From assembly GCA_022353185.1 (NCBI GenBank), contig JAKRWB010000129.1:1-27304 (forward strand): a stretch of 27,304 bases of DNA. Reading direction: 5' to 3'. The notes under the pieces are model-generated. The model saw only the letters and a list, made by a program, of their open reading frames with translations, was not told where the DNA came from and did not search any database. The stretch comes from ANME-2 cluster archaeon. GTDB lineage: Archaea > Halobacteriota > Methanosarcinia > Methanosarcinales > Methanocomedenaceae. Made by a program: the position numbers and the translations under genes. Positions 23,242-27,304 of this stretch are shown here, one piece after another (positions within the stretch are counted from its first letter, which is position 1; each line of letters opens with the position of its first letter).

Positions 23242-24597
23242 CTAATAGTGCTGAGATTGTGATTTGTTTGGTTTGTGTAGTTTTTGTTTTTTTCTCTCTC
23301 TAAACACAGCTAAATTTGCGATAGTCTTTTTATTTTTATCAAATACTGAAGTCAACGTTACTTCCAGTGGAAATGCTTTACCGCCTTTTTCCCTGGCCAA
23401 TATAAGTCCGTTAAAATTACCGTATTTCTCTAATGTAGGAATTACATTTTCATAATAATTTGGTAAATCCTCTTCTGCATAAAAGATATTTGCTGGTTGT
23501 CCAATCAATTCTGACCTGCTATACCCGAAAATTTTTGCTCCAGCCTCGTTAATGAATGTGATATTATGGTTACTATCTGAAATATTAATACCATCTATTG
23601 AATGACTTAAAGCCCTTGAAAATACCAACATGTTTTTTTCTGCATTGAACCGCTTGTCAATATCCCTGGCAACTCCGTGAAGTCCAACAACCTTACCATC
23701 TTTCATCAAGGGTCTCATATTAATCTCTAAAAACATTTTTTTTCTATCTTTCCTGACAATCTCAAGTATAGGTGGCACGAAAAATGACATGCCATTTAGT
23801 ATTTGTGCATGTACAGCACTGGCGATTTCAATATCTTCTTCATTCAGGTAATCCCTTATTTTCGTCCCAACAGCTTCTTTTATAGTCAGTCCCAGCATAT
23901 CAGCTCCGGCCTGGTTCAAGGAAAGAAAAGTACCATCAAGGTCGTTGGTATACATTCCATCAGCTGCATTCTCGAAAAGTTCACAATACCAATCACGAGA
24001 ATGTTTCACCTCTTCCATTAAACCTAGATTTTTCATTGCCAGGCCCACCTGCTGCCCGATTGTCGAAAATAATTTATTTTGGAATTCTGAATATTGCCTG
24101 ACCTGCGAACTACTTGCCATAATAATGCCGTCAACCAAATTGTTATTTTTCAATGGTATACTAACATAGGAAAGGAAGCCTTCTTTGATGGTTGACCTTT
24201 TTCTTTCGGGAGAAATGTTGGCAATAGATGTACCTGGTACCACCATTACCTTTCCCTCTATAATGACAGGATGGAAATATTCCCATTCATAAGTGATCCT
24301 GCCGTGTTTTTGCTTGAACTCTTCACTGACAGGGCTGTGTACAGTAAGAATGTAATCACCATTGGTCCTGTCCTTAAGGTAAATTCCACCATTCTCCATG
24401 CCTGTTAATATCAGGACTTGTTCGAGCATTGATGTGAGTTTCTGCTCAAAGGTGATGTCCTCAATAAAAATTAAAGAAATTTCATTGAAAATTTCAAGTA
24501 TTCGTAAAATATCGCCCTCATCATACGATTGATTGTGGTTTTGATCCCCACCCACCATTGGATGAGTTATACGGTGACCTAAACCTGATGAGGACAT
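23242..24597 (-). CDS. GAF-PAS-PAS sensor protein without output domain
   Basis: A 451-residue cytoplasmic protein. Residues about 40-195 are a GAF domain (LTSMLEQVLILTGMENGGIYL, SIPLKNNNLVDGIIMAS, IGQQVGLAMKN). About 205-325 is a PAS domain with its PAC motif (LFENAADGMYTNDLDGTFLSL, RPLMKDGKVVGLHGVARDI). About 330-440 is a second PAS (ALSHSIDGINISDSNHNITFI, TLTSVFDKNKKTIANLAVFRE). No histidine kinase, GGDEF or DNA-binding domain follows; the protein ends in a basic tail. Such proteins in methanogens may dimerise with a separate kinase. No cofactor-binding cysteine or histidine is evident. It lies next to the tRNA-Leu fragment and could belong to either side of the island border. Confidence 0.9.
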   Translation of the reverse strand: MSSSGLGHRITHPMVGGDQNHNQSYDEGDILRILEIFNEISLIFIEDITFEQKLTSMLEQVLILTGMENGGIYLKDRTNGDYILTVHSPVSEEFKQKHGRITYEWEYFHPVIIEGKVMVVPGTSIANISPERKRSTIKEGFLSYVSIPLKNNNLVDGIIMASSSQVRQYSEFQNKLFSTIGQQVGLAMKNLGLMEEVKHSRDWYCELFENAADGMYTNDLDGTFLSLNQAGADMLGLTIKEAVGTKIRDYLNEEDIEIASAVHAQILNGMSFFVPPILEIVRKDRKKMFLEINMRPLMKDGKVVGLHGVARDIDKRFNAEKNMLVFSRALSHSIDGINISDSNHNITFINEAGAKIFGYSRSELIGQPANIFYAEEDLPNYYENVIPTLEKYGNFNGLILAREKGGKAFPLEVTLTSVFDKNKKTIANLAVFRERKKQKLHKPNKSQSQHY

Positions 24598-24697
24598 AGA
24601 GTATAGATAAAACCGTACAAATATTTAATATTTTACAGATGGAAAAAATTGTTTCATTCTAGTAATTAAGTGGGTGGTATCTTAAAAATTAAAAGTA

Positions 24698-24742
24698 TGC
24701 GGGGGACGTGATTCGAACACATGAACTCCTACGAGACAAGGT
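24698..24742 (-). other. tRNA-Leu 3' fragment, probable attachment-site scar
   Basis: The minus strand ends like a tRNA-Leu: variable arm TGTCTCGTAGGAGTTC, T arm ATGTG-TTCGAAT-CACGT, acceptor strand CCCCCGC and discriminator A at 24698. The D arm, the anticodon and the 5' acceptor strand GCGGGGG are missing. Such 3' fragments are left by integrases that insert at tRNA 3' ends. The orientation predicts the element on the right, reaching an intact minus-strand tRNA-Leu beyond the window. Confidence 0.75.
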
Positions 24743-24830
24743 TATGCATCAGCATTTGTGTACAAATATCTCATAATTAGAATTATATATAATAAAATGC
24801 ATCTAATTTATTAACAAAATATCGAATATT

Positions 24831-25067
24831 TTACTGAAAGATTGCATTCAGTATTTTCATCATCAGGTACGATGTAACAATCATCACGATGACAATCACC
24901 GCAAAAAAAATGAGGTTCATGTAAACAACATCATCACTTGAGCCTGCTTTTACAATGTGTCCACCGTTACAGCCGGTTGAACTGCAATTGCCACAACCTG
25001 TGCTGCAACTTGAATCTTCAACAGAATGTCTGTCCATCAATGGAATCGTCTTTATATCACTCGACAT
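24831..25067 (-). CDS. Small Cys-rich single-span membrane protein
   Basis: A 78-residue protein. A soluble N-terminal part has four cysteines in CSTGCGNCSSTGC, then comes one membrane span (about 48-72, NLIFFAVIVIVMIVTSYLM) and a short tail. The cysteine pattern CxxxCxxCxxxxC could bind a metal or an Fe-S cluster at the membrane face. I do not recognise the family. It is the first gene to the right of the tRNA-Leu fragment. Confidence 0.6.
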   Translation of the reverse strand: MSSDIKTIPLMDRHSVEDSSCSTGCGNCSSTGCNGGHIVKAGSSDDVVYMNLIFFAVIVIVMIVTSYLMMKILNAIFQ

Positions 25068-25165
25068 CGTTTAATCTCTTTTCTTTATGTACATATGAGT
25101 GTGGTGTTTCCCTGAACCGTGTGATTATATTTGGTAGTTAAGGGCGTTAACCATAAATATTTTGC

Positions 25166-25630
25166 TATAAGTCCTCTATTGATGATAACGATGCTAAATA
25201 CGAACAGTCCTAAACACCCATCGATGTTGAACATTGGCCACCGTGTATCAAGAATATGTTATCACTTGAAACATGCGGAGAAGGCAAAACCAGAGCATTG
25301 GCCGTACTCGCTGCATTCATGGGGCAAATGGGTACACCTGAGCAAGAAGCGTATCAACTCTTCATAAACACAGCGAACCGCTGGAATGCAAGCACAACAA
25401 AATTATTCCAGTCCCATTTCAGGATAATGAGAACACCTACATGCAGGACCCTGACGGCAGATAATAATCTTTGGTATCCTACAGGCAGGTCACTTAAAAT
25501 CTTAAATGTCTGCAAGCCGGGTATCAGATGCTTGAATAATGTAAGCCCTCGATATTATGCTGATAAAAAAGCAAATGCGGAAAGGCTGCGCCAGAAACTA
25601 ACATTTAAAATATCCCCCGGGGTGGTATAA
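25166..25630 (+). pseudogene. Primase large-subunit-like Fe-S domain, broken
   Basis: In one frame the translation runs SSIDDNDAKYEQS, stop (TAA 25211-25213), TPIDVEHWPPCIKNML, then on to a TAA at 25628. WPPCIKNML, a helical core with RALAVLAAFMGQMG, TPTCRTL and VCKPGIRC give four or five cysteines in the order of the C-terminal Fe-S domain of archaeal/eukaryotic primase large subunit (PriL). The first conserved cysteine lies before the only nearby ATG (25256), so translation from that ATG would lose a cluster ligand. The in-frame TAA and missing N-terminus suggest a decayed gene of plasmid or viral origin. A stand-alone active fragment is less likely. Confidence 0.55.
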
Positions 25631-25815
25631 TGTTTGTAAAATCACCTGACAGCATTGACATAGAGTTCTTGGACCCGGATATGTATTTATCTGAAGGAAT
25701 AATAGCTTTTCGTATCGATCCGACGTTAATTATTTTTCATTGCGCATATGAAAAAAAGGTTATTCCAATGCATCAAATTAAATCCATTTCCTGGCTGGGA
25801 GGCGATTGCATATGA
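25630..25815 (+). CDS. Small protein, 61 residues, unknown
   Basis: The ATG overlaps the primase-like stop as TAATG, so the two were one operon. The product is beta-rich (IEFLDPDMYLSEGIIAFRIDPTLIIFHCAYEKKVIPMHQIKSISWLGG), somewhat like a small Sm- or SH3-type barrel, but I do not recognise it. Its stop overlaps ATGA with a 25-codon ORF (25812-25889) that may be a remnant of a further gene. Confidence 0.5.
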   Translation: MFVKSPDSIDIEFLDPDMYLSEGIIAFRIDPTLIIFHCAYEKKVIPMHQIKSISWLGGDCI

Positions 25816-25889
25816 CGGGAGGTGGTCCTTACGCCACGGTCACGGCGGAGAGCTGCCTGTTATCCTGGTATCAAATGAACTGGGAATAA

Positions 25890-26335
25890 CCAACAAATTC
25901 CCACAGCAAAAACAGAACATATCCGGTTGTGCGTGCTGATTTCAATAGTTAGGAAGTGGGAATTTGACAACACCGAAAATAATTGACTGTAATAATGTTT
26001 AGGGAATACCCCTGACAGGAGAATTATAAAAATCATGACATATAAAAAAATCACTTCAAAAACCGTTATCGGCTATTTTCGATATCGGCTGGCACTGGGT
26101 ATAAGTTTCTAATACTTTTTTACCCCTAAAGCGTAGAGGTACAGGTGACGGGGGGCATATTCCTATGGTGTATAAAAAAAACCTGACATAACTCGAGCAT
26201 AGCAAAACATGAATATAACTGATAGTAATATTAAGCAAAAACAGGAGTAATTAAACATTAATCGTGTTAACCCTATGCGTTTATAGTGTTAATGTACTAT
26301 TAAAAACCCTAATCATAGCGGTTTTATAAAATTAT
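25890..26335. other. AT-rich intergenic, no gene seen
   Basis: About 450 bases with no supported ORF on either strand. TATA-like stretches and two copies of GTGTTAA (about 26264-26292) are the only features I can point to. Confidence 0.5.
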
Positions 26336-26344
26336 AAAAAAAAA
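26336..26344 (-). terminator. T-tract after the 57-residue gene
   Basis: Nine T in a row on the minus strand directly after the TAA stop, as in archaeal intrinsic termination. No hairpin is obvious. Confidence 0.5.
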
Positions 26345-26518
26345 TTATCGAGAACCAGTTATTTTATTAAAAAATTCGGCTCTCTGTTGGTGTGTACCGC
26401 TAGCATGATGCTTTGTAGACTCTACCGCTTCATCTGAATCTAATATTGCTTCAAAGGTAGCAACAGCACTATTATCTGTTACATATAAACAGTCATATTC
26501 CAAATATTTTGCAACCAT
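26345..26518 (-). CDS. Small protein, 57 residues, unknown
   Basis: ATG at 26516-26518 with CGAGGTG 5 bases upstream, stop TAA at 26345-26347, followed by a T-tract. The product starts MVAKYLEYDCLYVTDNSA, continues with an acidic helix and ends with HHASGTHQQRAEFFNK. It is soluble. It follows the GNAT gene by 78 bases on the same strand, so it could be its partner, although I see no known antitoxin motif. Ribosome binding site, start and terminator make it a good gene despite its size. Confidence 0.65.
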   Translation of the reverse strand: MVAKYLEYDCLYVTDNSAVATFEAILDSDEAVESTKHHASGTHQQRAEFFNKITGSR

Positions 26519-26596
26519 ATCAACACCTCGTTTGTTCCAAGTTTCCCATTTTATCTATATGTTGTCATTTTGTATAAATATCTTTCCATAACATTA

Positions 26597-27052
26597 TTAA
26601 TATTTAATTCTTTTGATTAAATGACAATATACCCCATCATCTTGTTCTTCTCTCTGCAATTCTTTAAAACCATTTTTTTGGTAAAATTTGACTACTCCTT
26701 CATTCTCAGCCTTTGCTTCTACCCATACGATCCTTCCACCCACAAACTTTGCTGCTTTATTTATTATATCTAGTGCACTTTCCAATATTTCGTCCCCAAA
26801 TATCTCGTCTTTATATTTATCATTTTTTGCTAATTGTGCAATATAATATGTTGGAACTGCTTTTTGACCTTTTTGAGCATTTATTAAACCTCTTTTTTTA
26901 CCTGAAAGCTCTTCTTTCAGACAGATTACTTTTAATGCTAGTGAATAATAAGCTAAAAAACAAATATAATTTTCATCAGTTCTGTCTATATCTACAATAA
27001 AATAAGATTTAGATGTTCCCATTTTCTCAGATTGAATCGCTTTGTTTCTCAC
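26597..27052 (-). CDS. GNAT-family acetyltransferase, start uncertain
   Basis: From GTG at 27052 it is 151 residues. YYIAQLAKND, IFGDEILESALDIINKAA, GRIVWVEAK and NEGVVKFYQKNGFKEL are the acetyl-CoA-binding end of a GNAT fold, like those of the TacT/AtaT toxin-type group. The usual Q/RxxGxG/A loop is poor (AKNDKYKDEIFGDE). Coding-type sequence continues upstream in frame for 32 codons (GLKELHEKIEEGKLSK..., with REHFIEDF before the GTG) to 27148 and no ATG, GTG or TTG is found before the TGA near 27172. Either ATT at 27149-27151 is the start, or the start has been mutated. Codons are AT-rich compared with the genes left of 24600. Confidence 0.65.
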   Translation of the reverse strand: MRNKAIQSEKMGTSKSYFIVDIDRTDENYICFLAYYSLALKVICLKEELSGKKRGLINAQKGQKAVPTYYIAQLAKNDKYKDEIFGDEILESALDIINKAAKFVGGRIVWVEAKAENEGVVKFYQKNGFKELQREEQDDGVYCHLIKRIKY

Positions 27053-27172
27053 AAAATCTTCAATAAAATGCTCTCTTTCACAGCTAAAATTTTGTAATAT
27101 TTTTGATAATTTGCCTTCCTCTATTTTTTCGTGAAGTTCTTTTAATCCAATGACAATTTGATTGATATTATA

Positions 27173-27304
27173 TCACCCAGCTACTGTTTCAAATTTAATG
27201 ACTATCATCCATTTATAGTTTCCTAAGAAATAGGCCTTGGGACAAAATTCACCTATACTCCATTTCGTGTCCAAACAGGCTTTATGTCATTCAAAATCTC
27301 GATG
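27173..27304. other. Window end, possible 3' end of another gene
   Basis: On the minus strand the frame open at the window edge reads IEILNDIKPVWTRNGV then TAG near 27259. This could be the C-terminus of a gene that starts outside. It is too short to name. Confidence 0.25.

Noticed and set aside
25860..26238. Two minus-strand frames of about 60 codons
   Set aside because: Hydrophobic or low-complexity translations of AT-rich DNA, no RBS, no recognisable motif.
1..27304. CRISPR arrays, rRNA genes and complete insertion sequences
   Set aside because: No regularly spaced repeats, no rRNA sequence and no transposase with inverted ends were seen.

Overview
The window looks like chromosome of a methanogen-related archaeon, most likely Methanosarcinales or an ANME-2/Methanoperedens-type relative. 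The evidence is an MC1 chromosomal protein, archaeal DnaG, UPF0212/DUF555, DUF357, UPF0292, a DUF128 (NrpR) regulator, an MJ0406-like nucleoside kinase, an initiator tRNA with A-U at the acceptor end, TATA-type promoters and mostly archaeal (GGTG/GGAGG) ribosome binding sites. Species assignment is inference.

Layout. 1-1341 is the 3' part of ilvD. 1396-2222 holds a small membrane-anchored OB-fold protein and a 49-residue ORF that may be leaderless. 2299-5486 (minus) carries a thioredoxin-CcdA fusion, a membrane-anchored Cys protein, a nucleoside kinase, DUF555 and DUF357. 5550-12387 (minus) is the most remarkable part, a dense lipoate-assembly cluster. In transcription order it holds a divergent lipoate ligase, LplB, LplA, a LipS-type radical SAM protein, a BioB-like radical SAM protein, a second copy of the first radical SAM type, an M23-like protein and two GcvH-like lipoyl carriers. 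12451-13494 is a CNNM/CorB transporter. 13603-15027 has three tRNAs (iMet, Glu, Arg) and MC1. 15013-19304 has DUF92, a cis-prenyltransferase-like protein without the usual catalytic motif, an unknown Cys-rich protein and a DUF128 regulator. 19317-23225 is an information-processing block (RecJ-like DHH nuclease, DnaG, a small TOPRIM protein, DUF167). 23242-24597 is a GAF-PAS-PAS sensor. From 24698 to the window end the DNA is AT-rich accessory sequence that starts at a tRNA-Leu 3' fragment, which I read as an integration scar. It holds a broken primase-like Fe-S domain, small proteins and a GNAT acetyltransferase.

How the genes fit together. Octanoyl or lipoyl groups would be loaded on the two GcvH-like carriers by the LplA/LplB-type ligases, and sulfur inserted by the paired radical SAM proteins (LipS1/LipS2-type lipoyl synthesis, known from Thermococcus and sulfur oxidisers). 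No glycine-cleavage T/P protein, 2-oxoacid dehydrogenase or sHdr gene is in the window, so the client process is open. The extra radical SAM paralogue, second ligase and M23-like protein go beyond the minimal pathway I know and are the best candidates for undescribed biology. DUF92 and the cis-prenyltransferase-like gene form a divergent pair that suggests polyprenyl-phosphate metabolism.
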